From positions 1 through 12,882 of the forward strand of contig CAXGIQ010000031.1 in NCBI GenBank assembly GCA_964009845.1: a stretch of DNA of 12,882 nucleotides, written 5' to 3'. Within the stretch, counting starts at the first letter, position 1, and each line of letters begins with the position of its first letter. The notes below the pieces were generated by a model. The model saw only the letters and a program-made list of their open reading frames with translations. It did no database searches and was not told where the DNA came from. Source of the DNA: UBA7312 sp002715345. GTDB lineage: Bacteria; Bacteroidota; Bacteroidia; Flavobacteriales; UBA7312. Below, one piece after another: positions 1 through 8,083 of this stretch. The position numbers and the translations under genes are program-made.

Positions 1-1669
1 TCAAGTCTTCAAAAACACTAGGATACTGAAAACTAGCACCACCGTCTATACTATAAGAAAATGGAGAGACACCATCTATTATGTAAAAAGAAATCTCACC
101 ATCTGCTGCGTCAGGACAACTCACTTCATCAGTAAAAATGACTGGAGTAAAAGGAGCTCCTACGAACACGGGTATAACAACTGTGCTTTGACAACCATTT
201 GTATCTGTACCTAAAACAACATAGTCTGTTGAATTTGGAGGTGATGTAACAATAGAAGCCCCAGTATCAGATGACAAACCTACAGATGGTGACCAATCAT
301 AAGTATGCGCTCCAAAAACATCTATTGGTACTGGTGTATCATTACATGTTAATGGATTTTCAGGGAAAAAAGAAAGTTCAGGTAATGGGTTAGACCCAAT
401 ATTTATAACGTGTTCTGCATAACAGCCAAAAGTGTCTGTCACAGTTAAGAAATAATTTTCTCCTGGACCTCCAATAATAGCTGTGTCTGAAGAACCAGTA
501 TTCCATTCAAAAACATATGGCCGTGTACCCCCTTGAATAAGAGGCTCTAAAGGTAATACATGGTTAAAGCATATTGCTGTATCTGTAAAATAATCAATTA
601 CAGGAACATCTGTTGACTCAACAGTAATTGTGTCTGACAACAAAGTACAGGAAAGTGAATCCGTAGCTTGAACCCAATATTGTCCAGGCCCAGCAGTAAT
701 TGTAGATGTTGTCTCTCCTGTGCTCCATAAATATTCAAATCCATCTTGATCAGTACTAGCTATTAAATCAACCGTAGAGTTACATGGAAGAAAAATATAA
801 GTAGAATCAACACCTAAATTATCAGTAATATCTAAAGATGGACTCGTAAAACTACCTGCCTCTAGAAAAACAAATGAAGACAGTGCTCCATCAGATCCAT
901 CTGCAATTGCCAATCTAATGTGATAAGTTTCACCACATACAACATTTGCCTCTGCTGTTAAAACAGTGGTAAATCCATCAGCTACAGCGACTGTTGTCAT
1001 TGCTTGATTATCAACAAAAAACTCCTCGTTTATAGGTGTTACTGAATTCACTGATGAAACTGTAATAGGCAAGGGAGGATCAGAATTTGGAACAGTGGCT
1101 ATATTGATTGACCCATCAGGAAATTCAGGTGGACTAGAATAAGGGCCTACTATACCAGGACCTGAAATGAAAAATCCAAACACATCATTAAATGATGAGT
1201 TTTCCCAAGCAAAATATTCTTGGGAGCCAAAAACATATCTGAAAGAAACAGTTTCACTAGACGGAACAAAGTCAAACTCTAAAACACAAACATCATTAAT
1301 GCTATTAACATTAAAATTCTGACCTATTAAGTCTGGAACAGAGTTCGCAACATCTAGTAAATCTGGATCGTCTGCATTAGAATTCGGAAATAAAACATTG
1401 ACAAAACCAGGTATTAGCTCATTAATATCACCACTACACATCACAATCCCACTATCAATTCCAATATTCGACAAGGTTCCATCAAAATAACCAATCTGCA
1501 TACTATCTCCTTGATAAGAATGGTTTGTTGCAGTAACACCTCCACCTAATAATAGTTCATCTACTAAATAAACCGGGTCATTATAAGGAGCACTGTAGTC
1601 TGTTACGATTTGTGCATTTAAGGCATTGATACATAGAAAAAGTGAAATAAAAAAATATACCTTTCTCAT
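1..1669 (-). CDS. Secreted choice-of-anchor L domain surface protein with Ig/SprB-like modules (C-terminus off window)
   Basis: An uninterrupted frame starts at an ATG at 1669 and reads off the left edge after 556 codons, so the C-terminus is missing. Residues 1-20 form a signal peptide (hydrophobic core, then ALNA|Q). Residues about 30-273 match the choice-of-anchor L pattern: QIGYFDG near 58-64, NIGIDSGIV near 68-76, then FRYVFGSQEY and FNDVFGFFISGPG near 143-172. After this come three modules of about 75 residues, each ending in a T-D-[ST]-x-[GS]-C motif (336-341, 411-416, 488-493) and carrying W-S/N-T-G type strands. A SprB-like segment follows from about 518 (SCPDAADGEISFYI, then PFSYSIDGG). 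Such proteins are usually exported and then attached to or released from the surface by the type IX system. A sorting domain would lie in the missing part, so T9SS export is inference. Function is unknown; adhesion is the usual guess. Confidence 0.85.
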   Translation of the reverse strand, partial: MRKVYFFISLFLCINALNAQIVTDYSAPYNDPVYLVDELLLGGGVTATNHSYQGDSMQIGYFDGTLSNIGIDSGIVMCSGDINELIPGFVNVLFPNSNADDPDLLDVANSVPDLIGQNFNVNSINDVCVLEFDFVPSSETVSFRYVFGSQEYFAWENSSFNDVFGFFISGPGIVGPYSSPPEFPDGSINIATVPNSDPPLPITVSSVNSVTPINEEFFVDNQAMTTVAVADGFTTVLTAEANVVCGETYHIRLAIADGSDGALSSFVFLEAGSFTSPSLDITDNLGVDSTYIFLPCNSTVDLIASTDQDGFEYLWSTGETTSTITAGPGQYWVQATDSLSCTLLSDTITVESTDVPVIDYFTDTAICFNHVLPLEPLIQGGTRPYVFEWNTGSSDTAIIGGPGENYFLTVTDTFGCYAEHVINIGSNPLPELSFFPENPLTCNDTPVPIDVFGAHTYDWSPSVGLSSDTGASIVTSPPNSTDYVVLGTDTNGCQSTVVIPVFVGAPFTPVIFTDEVSCPDAADGEISFYIIDGVSPFSYSIDGGASFQYPSVFEDL

Positions 1670-1671
1670 AA

Positions 1672-1736
1672 AATTCTGAATTTTTGCTAAAATATCAAAA
1701 TTTCTTGATATATCCCTAGATTAGAAAATCAGAATT
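1672..1736. repeat. Nested inverted repeats in the ABC gene / anchor-L gene gap
   Basis: Outer arms AATTCTGA (1672-1679) and TCAGAATT (1729-1736) are perfect 8-bp complements. Inside them ATATCAA (1692-1698) and TTGATAT (1705-1711) form a perfect 7-bp stem with a 6-nt loop. They fill most of the 80 bp between the ABC transporter stop (1750) and the start of the anchor-L gene (1669). Both genes read leftward, so the element is 3' of one and 5' of the other. The stems are A/T-rich and only TTT follows the inner hairpin on the minus strand, so a strong intrinsic terminator is unlikely. An operator, a leader hairpin or chance in AT-rich DNA are all possible. No clear -33/-7 promoter pair was found here. 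Confidence 0.4.
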
Positions 1737-1749
1737 ACTCTTTCAGAAA

Positions 1750-3498
1750 CTACTCTTGAAATTGTAAGTCGAAAAGTGTTTTGTACTGACCACCCTTTTT
1801 AATCAATTCCTGATGCGTTCCCGACTCTATTATTTGACCATCTTCTAAAAGCAATATTTGGTCAGCATTTTGGATGGTTGCTAAGCGATGAGCAATAATG
1901 ATGGATGTGCGTCCTTGCGTCAATTCTACTATTGCTTTTTGAATCATCTGCTCGCTTTCAGAATCTATATTTGAGGTGGCTTCATCTAAAATAAGTATGC
2001 TAGGATCACTTACATAAGCGCGTAAAAAAGAAATCAATTGCCTCTGACCGACAGACAACATAGCACCTCTTTCTCTAACGTTATATTGATATGATTCAGG
2101 TAGATTTTCAATAAAAGAATCAACACCTATTTTCTTAGCCGACTCTCTTACTTTTTCAAGAGAAATGCTTTGATGTAATGTTATGTTATTTAAAATACTA
2201 TCAGAAAATAAAAACACATCCTGTAAAACCAAAGACATCTTAGATCTTAAAGAAGGTAATTTATAGTCTAAGTAGTTCACTCCATCAATTAACACCTTTC
2301 CTTTATCATGATTGTAATTCCTACTCAATAAATTGATAATAGATGATTTTCCAGAACCTGTCGCACCAACCAATGCTAAAGTCTGCCCTGCCTTAACACT
2401 AAAAGAAACATCTTTTAAAACCCAATCTTCATCATTGTATGCAAACCATACATTTTTAAACTCAATATCACCCTTAATCTTATTAACCTGAATACACCCC
2501 TTGTTTTCAATCACCTCATCTGTGTCAAGAATCTTAAAGACACGCTCCGAAGCCACCATTCCCATTTGTAAAATATTGAAACGATCCGCCAACTGACGAA
2601 TTGGACGGAACAGCATATTAATATATAAGATAAAAGCCACCAACTCACCTAAAGTAACCTCTGATCCTGTTGCAGCTTCAACACCTCCCCACCAAATTAA
2701 AAGACCGATGGAAATAGCCGATAAAATTTCTACAATCGGAAAGAAAATAGAGTAATACCAAATAGAGCGTATATGTGCTTTTTTATGAAGCTCGTTTATT
2801 TCTTTAAAATTTTCAAACTCCACTTTTTCTCGATTGAAAAGCTGGACAATGCGCATGCCAACAATACGCTCTTGCACAAAGGTATTGAGTGCAGAAACCT
2901 GTGTCCTAACATCTTGAAAAGCAGATTTAATAGAGCGTTTAAACCAATAAGTCGCTACCAATAATATCGGAATTGAAGCTAAACTAAATAAAGTTAACCT
3001 CCAATCAGTAGCGAACATTACCGCCAAAACAACTAATAGTTTTAAGATGTCACCAATGATAACCAAAAGCCCTTGAGAAAATATATCAGCAATAGTCTCT
3101 ATATCAGAAACAACTCTAGTAACTAGCATTCCTATCGGTGTGTTGTCAAAGTATTTTTGTTTAAAGTTAATAATGTGATTATATACTTGCATTCTTAAAT
3201 CACCAATCACACTTTGACCTAGCCAATTTGTCAAATAAATATAGAAAAACTGCATTAAGCTTTCAACTATTAATAAAGCAACAAGCAGTAAAGTGATTTG
3301 AAAAAGCATCTCCATATCTGGAGTTAAAATGTAGTTGTCAAAAGCATACTGAATCAGCATTGGGCGTGCTGGAGAAAGAAATGCCAAAACAATAGCAAAA
3401 ACTGCCGTACTCAAGAAAGTAATGCGATACGGCCCCACATATTTCATCACTCTTTTAAGCAGTGGAATATCAAATGTTTTACCACTTATGCTACTCAT
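1750..3498 (-). CDS. ABC transporter half-transporter (MsbA/LmrA-like exporter, fused permease and ATPase)
   Basis: A 582-residue type I exporter half: an N-terminal six-helix membrane domain (about 1-310) fused to an ATP-binding domain (about 340-582). It should dimerise in the inner membrane and export a lipid, drug or peptide; the substrate cannot be told from sequence. All ATPase motifs are intact, counted from the ATG: Walker A GATGSGKS (378-385), Q-loop Gln426, signature LSVGQ (481-485), Walker B ILILDE with catalytic Glu506, and switch His537. The chosen start is the ATG at 3498, which shares its A with the TGA stop of truA (TGATG), a typical re-initiation arrangement. A GTG one codon upstream (3501) would add one residue and overlap by 4 nt. 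The gene is probably co-transcribed with truA. Length and motif order are normal for the family. Confidence 0.93.
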   Translation of the reverse strand: MSSISGKTFDIPLLKRVMKYVGPYRITFLSTAVFAIVLAFLSPARPMLIQYAFDNYILTPDMEMLFQITLLLVALLIVESLMQFFYIYLTNWLGQSVIGDLRMQVYNHIINFKQKYFDNTPIGMLVTRVVSDIETIADIFSQGLLVIIGDILKLLVVLAVMFATDWRLTLFSLASIPILLVATYWFKRSIKSAFQDVRTQVSALNTFVQERIVGMRIVQLFNREKVEFENFKEINELHKKAHIRSIWYYSIFFPIVEILSAISIGLLIWWGGVEAATGSEVTLGELVAFILYINMLFRPIRQLADRFNILQMGMVASERVFKILDTDEVIENKGCIQVNKIKGDIEFKNVWFAYNDEDWVLKDVSFSVKAGQTLALVGATGSGKSSIINLLSRNYNHDKGKVLIDGVNYLDYKLPSLRSKMSLVLQDVFLFSDSILNNITLHQSISLEKVRESAKKIGVDSFIENLPESYQYNVRERGAMLSVGQRQLISFLRAYVSDPSILILDEATSNIDSESEQMIQKAIVELTQGRTSIIIAHRLATIQNADQILLLEDGQIIESGTHQELIKKGGQYKTLFDLQFQE

Positions 3499-4247
3499 CA
3501 CAAAATATCTTTTGGATAAGTTACTTCTAGTAAATACAAAGCATGTGCAGGAACAGATGTTCCCGCTTCTGAGCGATTTTTAGACTTTATTACTTTTACA
3601 AACCCATCTTCTGTCATTTTCCCTAAACCAACTTCGATTAAAGTACCCACAATGGCGCGCACCATATTTCTTAAAAATCTATCAGCCCGAATAGTAAAAA
3701 CCAACAAACCTTCTCGCTCTTCCCAATATGCTTGCATTATTTTGCAATTATTGGTTTTAGTTTGCGTGTCCGATTTGGAAAAACTAGTAAAATCCTGAAA
3801 TTCAAATAAGCGCTTAGCTGCCTGATTCATTGCTTCTAGGTTTAGTGGCTTATAAACCAAATAAGCGCTATCCTCTTCAAATGGATTTTTTTGTTGCGCC
3901 ACAAAATACTCGTAAGTCCTAGCGTTAGCATCAAAACGAGCATGCACCTCCTCTCCAACTTCTAACAAAGACTTTGCAGCTATATCTTTTGGAAGAAAAG
4001 AATTTAATCGACTTAAAAACTGAGAAACATCCTTTACTTTTTTAACTGAATCAAAATGAGCAAACAGTTGCTTTGCATGTACACCTGTATCCGTTCTTCC
4101 TGCCCCAACCACATGAATTTTTTCACTTAATAGTTTTGTTAAACAATCGTTTAACACCTCCTGCACACTAATTGCATTAGCCTGTACCTGCCAACCATGA
4201 TAATTTTTACCCTTGTAGGAAATTTCTATAAAATATCGTTGCTTCAT
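3498..4247 (-). CDS. truA: tRNA pseudouridine(38-40) synthase TruA
   Basis: TruA converts uridines 38-40 in the anticodon arm of many tRNAs to pseudouridine, in the cytoplasm. The 249-residue length is normal for the bacterial enzyme. The catalytic motif GRTDTGVHA lies at 50-58 with the nucleophilic aspartate at 53. Other family hallmarks are the N-terminal YKGKNYHGWQ (11-20), RFDANARTYEY (104-114) and FLRNMVRAIVG (191-201). The ATG at 4247 fits the usual N-terminus (MKQRYFIEISYKG). It is the first gene of a leftward unit with the ABC transporter, whose start overlaps its stop. It is divergent from the Bat operon across 120 bp. Nothing suggests decay or transfer. Confidence 0.97.
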   Translation of the reverse strand: MKQRYFIEISYKGKNYHGWQVQANAISVQEVLNDCLTKLLSEKIHVVGAGRTDTGVHAKQLFAHFDSVKKVKDVSQFLSRLNSFLPKDIAAKSLLEVGEEVHARFDANARTYEYFVAQQKNPFEEDSAYLVYKPLNLEAMNQAAKRLFEFQDFTSFSKSDTQTKTNNCKIMQAYWEEREGLLVFTIRADRFLRNMVRAIVGTLIEVGLGKMTEDGFVKVIKSKNRSEAGTSVPAHALYLLEVTYPKDIL

Positions 4248-4258
4248 TTAGAATAACG

Positions 4259-4266
4259 CAAAAGTA
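4259..4266 (-). promoter_or_regulatory. Candidate Bacteroidota -7 element for truA
   Basis: On the minus strand the sequence TACTTTTG is an exact match to the Bacteroidota -7 consensus TAnnTTTG. It ends 11 bp before the truA ATG, which would leave a leader of only a few bases. No TTG sits at the usual distance of about 20 nt upstream; the nearest, in CTATTGTC, leaves only 13 nt. The match is therefore suggestive only. Confidence 0.35.
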
Positions 4267-4303
4267 ATAAAAGGAAAGACAATAGATTTTTAGAAGAAGC
4301 GTT

Positions 4304-4319
4304 AAAATTCTTGAATTTT
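4304..4319. repeat. 16-bp near-palindrome overlapping the presumed Bat promoter
   Basis: AAAATTC (4304-4310), TT, GAATTTT (4313-4319) is a perfect 7-bp inverted repeat with a 2-bp spacer. A 2-nt loop is poor for an RNA hairpin, so a dimeric-protein operator is the likelier reading if it is functional. It covers the TTG at 4311-4313 that would serve as the -33 element for moxR. It is made of A/T runs, so chance cannot be excluded. Confidence 0.35.
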
Positions 4320-4341
4320 TTAGAAACACTTTTTATTTTCG
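4311..4341 (+). promoter_or_regulatory. Candidate promoter of the Bat operon (-33 TTG, -7 TATTTTCG)
   Basis: TTG at 4311-4313 is followed after 20 nt by TATTTTCG (4334-4341), which matches the Bacteroidota -7 consensus TAnnTTTG at all but one fixed position. The spacing is the preferred one for the Bacteroidota primary sigma factor. Transcription would start near 4346, giving a leader of about 20 nt before the moxR ATG at 4368. It is the best such pair seen in the 120-bp divergent region. No Shine-Dalgarno sequence precedes the ATG, as is normal for this phylum. Confidence 0.5.
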
Positions 4342-4367
4342 CAAACACTATTACAAATAAATAAAAC

Positions 4368-5372
4368 ATGAGCGATACAGGCGTAAATATTGACATTAAA
4401 GAACTAAACGAACGTATCCACAAAGAGAGTGCTTTTATTGATCTCTTGATACTAGAGATGAATAAGGTAATTATTGGTCAAAAAAACATGACTGAAAGAT
4501 TACTTATAGGGTTACTTTCTAATGGACACATTCTGCTAGAAGGGGTTCCAGGATTAGCAAAAACACTTGCCATCAACACTTTGGCTAACACTATTGATGC
4601 TAAATTCAGTAGAATTCAGTTTACACCAGACTTGCTTCCAGCCGATGTTATAGGAACACAAATATATAGCCCGAAAAAGGAAACTTTTTCCATTAAAAAG
4701 GGACCTATTTTTGCTAACTTTATTTTAGCTGATGAAATTAACCGCGCACCAGCTAAGGTTCAATCTGCTCTTTTAGAAGCAATGCAGGAAAGACAAATCA
4801 CTATTGGGGATGAGACTTTTAAGTTAGAGGAGCCATTCTTAGTATTAGCAACACAAAACCCTGTTGAACAAGAAGGAACATACCCGCTTCCAGAAGCACA
4901 AGTAGATCGTTTCATGCTAAAAGTAGTTATTGACTATCCTGAAAAAGAAGAAGAGAAACTCATAATCAGAAATAACATTGCTAAAATATTCCCTACAGCT
5001 AATCAAGTACTAAAACCTGAGAGCATTATTCAAGCAAGAGAATTGGTAAAGGATGTATATATGGATGAAAAGATTGAGCAATATATTGTAGACATTGTGT
5101 TTGCCAGTCGTTATCCAGAAGTTTTTGGTTTAGAAAAGTTTGCCGGTATGATAAGTTTCGGAGCTTCTCCTAGAGCAAGTATCAGTTTAGCTATGGCTTC
5201 TAAAGCTTTTGCTTTCATCAAGAGAAGAGGATATGTAATTCCTGAAGATGTTCGTGCTATTTGTCATGATGTGCTGCGTCACAGAATTGGCTTAACTTAT
5301 GAGGCTGAAGCTGAAAATATCACCTCAGAAGACATTATTACAGAAATTTTAAATAGTGTAGAGATTCCATAA
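4368..5372 (+). CDS. moxR: MoxR-family AAA+ ATPase
   Basis: A 334-residue cytoplasmic AAA+ ATPase of the MoxR family, thought to act as a chaperone that remodels or activates targets together with vWA-domain proteins. The full motif set is visible: Walker A GVPGLAKT (59-66), Walker B FILADEINR (118-126) with Asp122/Glu123, sensor 1 Asn164 in ATQNP, a candidate arginine finger Arg181 in QVDRF, and the sensor 2 region GASPRAS (265-271, Arg269). The C-terminal helical lid follows to residue 334. It is the first gene of the eight-gene Bat operon and its TAA stop overlaps the ATG of the DUF58 gene by one base. A MoxR next to DUF58, BatA and BatB proteins is the classical arrangement, and the vWA partners are probably those encoded just downstream. 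Confidence 0.93.
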   Translation: MSDTGVNIDIKELNERIHKESAFIDLLILEMNKVIIGQKNMTERLLIGLLSNGHILLEGVPGLAKTLAINTLANTIDAKFSRIQFTPDLLPADVIGTQIYSPKKETFSIKKGPIFANFILADEINRAPAKVQSALLEAMQERQITIGDETFKLEEPFLVLATQNPVEQEGTYPLPEAQVDRFMLKVVIDYPEKEEEKLIIRNNIAKIFPTANQVLKPESIIQARELVKDVYMDEKIEQYIVDIVFASRYPEVFGLEKFAGMISFGASPRASISLAMASKAFAFIKRRGYVIPEDVRAICHDVLRHRIGLTYEAEAENITSEDIITEILNSVEIP

Positions 5373-6241
5373 TGAGCGCTACCGAGCTACTTAAAAAAGT
5401 TCGCAAGATTGAAATCAAGACTAAAGGTCTCTCCAATCACATCTTTGCAGGAGAATACCATACCGCCTTTAAAGGAAGAGGTATGGCATTTAGCGAAGTG
5501 CGTGAATACCAACCCGGAGATGATATTCGCTCGATAGACTGGAATGTGACAGCTCGTTTCAACAACCCTTATGTGAAAGTTTTTGAGGAAGAGCGCGAAA
5601 TGACTGTGATGCTTTTGGTTGATGTAAGTGCCTCAAAAGATTTTGGAACACAGCAGCAAATGAAGCAAGAGCTCGTTACTGAGCTAGGTGCAGTGCTCGC
5701 TTTCTCTGCCATTCAAAATAATGATAAAATTGGCGTCATTTTCTTCAGCGATCAAATAGAGAAATTTATTCCACCTAAAAAAGGGAAGTCACATATACTA
5801 CGCATTATCAGAGAATTGATTGCTTTTGAACCGGAGCACAAAGGCACAGATATTGGAGAAGCGCTTCGCTACTTCAATAATGTGATTAAAAAACGTGCCG
5901 TTTGCTTTCTCATATCAGACTTTATGAATGAGGGATTTGAAGCACCACTCCGTATTGCCAACAAAAAGCATGATGTAGTTGCTGTTCGTATTCATGATAA
6001 AAGAGAAGAAGAACTTCCTAATGTTGGCTTAGTACAAATGAAAGATGCCGAAAAGGGAAACATCGAATGGATTGACACCAGCAACAAAGCTATTAGAACG
6101 CAGTTCAAAGCCAACTACCTAAAACATGAAGCTGAGCTGCTACAACTATTTAGAAGTAGTGGCGTGGACACTATCAACATTAGAACAGATAAGGATTATG
6201 TTAAGCCTTTAATTAGTTTCTTTAAAAGAAGAGAGAAATGA
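5372..6241 (+). CDS. DUF58 vWA-domain protein, MoxR partner
   Basis: A 289-residue protein with no signal peptide and no clear membrane helix, so probably cytoplasmic. The DUF58 core motif is at about 35-62 (GRGMAFSEVREYQPGDDI, then SIDWNVTAR). The rest folds as a von Willebrand A domain whose metal site looks intact: DVSAS at 84-88, Thr159 within KGTD, and Asp183 within ISDF. DUF58 proteins nearly always sit beside a moxR gene and are considered adaptors or targets of that ATPase. The start ATG at 5372 overlaps the moxR stop by one base, and its own stop overlaps the next gene by four (ATGA). Some shorter DUF58 proteins, like this one, lack the N-terminal membrane helices seen in longer relatives. 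Confidence 0.92.
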   Translation: MSATELLKKVRKIEIKTKGLSNHIFAGEYHTAFKGRGMAFSEVREYQPGDDIRSIDWNVTARFNNPYVKVFEEEREMTVMLLVDVSASKDFGTQQQMKQELVTELGAVLAFSAIQNNDKIGVIFFSDQIEKFIPPKKGKSHILRIIRELIAFEPEHKGTDIGEALRYFNNVIKKRAVCFLISDFMNEGFEAPLRIANKKHDVVAVRIHDKREEELPNVGLVQMKDAEKGNIEWIDTSNKAIRTQFKANYLKHEAELLQLFRSSGVDTINIRTDKDYVKPLISFFKRREK

Positions 6242-7101
6242 AAAAGTTAACACTCATACTCTTCTTGACACATAGCATAGTTTCCGCTCAAGTCATTGCT
6301 AATTTAGACACCAACAACATCCTTATTGGCGACCACATCACCCTTACGATTGAAGGAGAAATAGACCAGGATAGTGAATGGCCTATTTTTACAGATAGTA
6401 TTGGGAATTTAGAATTATTATCTGTTTCAGAAATTGACAGCACTCCAAACGAAAACGGATGGAGACTAAAACAATACTTCATTCTTACACAATGGGACAG
6501 CGGCTTTTATCATATTCCTAGCATAAGTGTTGGAAATGAAAAAACAGCAGCTTTTGTAGTAAGGGTAAACACCATTAACCTAGAAGAAGACTCCGAAGCA
6601 AAAGACATTAAAGGGCCTATAGATGCTCCTGTTACTTTTAGCGAGGTGCTCTCCTATCTTTTAGGAGGTATTATCATAGGATTGTTGATCTACTTGTTAC
6701 TTCGTTACCTCAAAAGAAAAAAACCAATAGAGATCATTACTAAAAAAGCAGAAGTCGTTCTGCCTCCTTTCGAAATTGCCTTAACACAATTAGAAGAGTT
6801 GAAAATCAAAAAGAAATGGCAAAGTGGAGAAATCAAAGCATACTACTCTGATTTATCAGAAATTGTAAGAACCTATATAGAAAACGGACTACACACTCCC
6901 GCCATGGAGATGCTGACTGATGACATCATAGACGGTTTGAAAGCACGAAGGATTGACACAGCGCAATTAAGCATCCTTTTAAACACTGCTGACATGGCTA
7001 AGTTTGCCAAGGCACAACCTACTTCAGCAGAAAATGAATTAGCCATCACATTTGCTTTTGAATTTATTCATCAAACAAAACCACAAGACAATGATGAGTA
7101 A
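6238..7101 (+). CDS. Bat-operon single-pass membrane protein, BatD-like beta domain plus DUF4381-like tail
   Basis: A 287-residue protein between the DUF58 gene and batA. Residues 1-17 are a signal peptide (SIVSA|Q). Residues about 18-115 look like a beta-sandwich with alternating strands, resembling one repeat of BatD. A single membrane span follows at about 137-156, then a basic stop-transfer stretch (LKRKK, 158-162). The cytosolic tail (175-280) is helical; the segment PPFEIALTQLEELK (176-189), then KAYYSDLSEIVRTYIE (200-215), resembles DUF4381 proteins of proteobacterial MoxR/vWA operons. The topology is a small version of BatD, so it may be another envelope subunit of the Bat assembly. 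This is inference from layout and context; I do not recognise an agreed gene name. ATG at 6238 overlaps the upstream TGA. Confidence 0.8.
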   Translation: MKKLTLILFLTHSIVSAQVIANLDTNNILIGDHITLTIEGEIDQDSEWPIFTDSIGNLELLSVSEIDSTPNENGWRLKQYFILTQWDSGFYHIPSISVGNEKTAAFVVRVNTINLEEDSEAKDIKGPIDAPVTFSEVLSYLLGGIIIGLLIYLLLRYLKRKKPIEIITKKAEVVLPPFEIALTQLEELKIKKKWQSGEIKAYYSDLSEIVRTYIENGLHTPAMEMLTDDIIDGLKARRIDTAQLSILLNTADMAKFAKAQPTSAENELAITFAFEFIHQTKPQDNDE

Positions 7102-8083
7102 TTTCACTTTTGCCAATCCAGACTATCTGTATTTACTATTACTCATTCCAGTAGCTTGGGTTTGGTATTTCTTTCGCCACAACAAGCGCAATACACATCT
7201 ACAGATTTCCTCTTTTAATGGCTTAAAAGCAAGAAATTGGAAGAGCTGGGGAAGACACCTTCTTTTCATTTTTAGAACACTGGCTATTGGACTTTTAATT
7301 GTTGCTTTTGCTCGTCCACAATCTACCGCTTCTTGGGAAGATATGACTACTGAAGGAATAGACATTGTTTTAGCCCTGGATATTTCTGGAAGTATGTTGG
7401 CGCAAGATCTTACTCCCGACCGCTTAGATGCTTCTAAAAAAGTGGCTATGGATTTCATTTCAGGAAGACCGAACGACCGAATGGGATTGGTCATTTTCTC
7501 TGGAGAAAGTTTCACACAATGCCCTCTCACTACCGATCATCAAGTTTTACAAAACCTTTTTAAAGATGTAAAAAGTGGCATGGTGGAAGATGGTACAGCT
7601 ATTGGGATGGGCTTAGCTACCGCCGTTAACAGATTGAAAGAAAGCGAGGCAAAAAGTAAGGTTGTGATACTATTAACGGATGGGGTCAATAATCAAGGCT
7701 CTATTGCCCCAATGACGGCAGCCGAAATAGCACAACAGTTTGATGTACGCGTTTACACCATTGGTGTAGGCACACAAGGATATGCGCCCTACCCTTTTAA
7801 AACACCATTTGGAACAACTGTTTACCAGGATGTAGAAGTGAAAATTGATGAGCAAACATTGCAAGATATTGCTAGTGCTACAAATGGTAAATATTTCCGA
7901 GCAACTTCTAATGAAGCCTTGCAAGAAATATATCAAGAAATTGACCAAATGGAGCGCTCCAAAATTGAAGTAAAAGAATACCATAAAAAAAATGAAGAGT
8001 TTTTGATTTTTGCTCTTCTAGGACTATTACTTCTAATCTTTGAGTTTGGTTTAAAAAACACCTTATTTAAAAGCATCACTTAA
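7091..8083 (+). CDS. batA: BatA, membrane-anchored vWA protein
   Basis: BatA is an inner-membrane protein with a von Willebrand A domain, part of the aerotolerance system with BatB and MoxR. The 330-residue product has two N-terminal helices (about 12-28 and 55-74), the vWA domain (about 90-285) and a C-terminal helix (about 303-319). The vWA metal site is canonical: DISGS (97-101), Thr169 in EDGTAIG and Asp197 in LLTDG. The N-terminus FANPDYLYLLLLIP is typical of Bacteroidota BatA. The start is one of two adjacent ATGs (7091 or 7094), overlapping the upstream gene by 11 or 8 nt. An upstream TTG at 7052 is rejected because it adds a tail unlike the family. The stop overlaps the batB start by one base. 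Confidence 0.92.
   Translation: MMSNFTFANPDYLYLLLLIPVAWVWYFFRHNKRNTHLQISSFNGLKARNWKSWGRHLLFIFRTLAIGLLIVAFARPQSTASWEDMTTEGIDIVLALDISGSMLAQDLTPDRLDASKKVAMDFISGRPNDRMGLVIFSGESFTQCPLTTDHQVLQNLFKDVKSGMVEDGTAIGMGLATAVNRLKESEAKSKVVILLTDGVNNQGSIAPMTAAEIAQQFDVRVYTIGVGTQGYAPYPFKTPFGTTVYQDVEVKIDEQTLQDIASATNGKYFRATSNEALQEIYQEIDQMERSKIEVKEYHKKNEEFLIFALLGLLLLIFEFGLKNTLFKSIT

Noticed and set aside
1692..1711. Intrinsic terminator for the truA/ABC transcript
   Set aside because: The 7-bp stem is made almost wholly of A-T pairs and is followed by only a short T run, so it is too weak to call as a terminator.
2773..2964. Plus-strand open frame of 63 codons inside the ABC transporter gene
   Set aside because: It is fully antisense to the conserved transmembrane domain and has no family features.
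7123..7530. Reverse-strand open frame of 135 codons within batA
   Set aside because: It lies opposite the vWA domain of batA, shows no motif or signal sequence, and its composition reflects the complementary codons.
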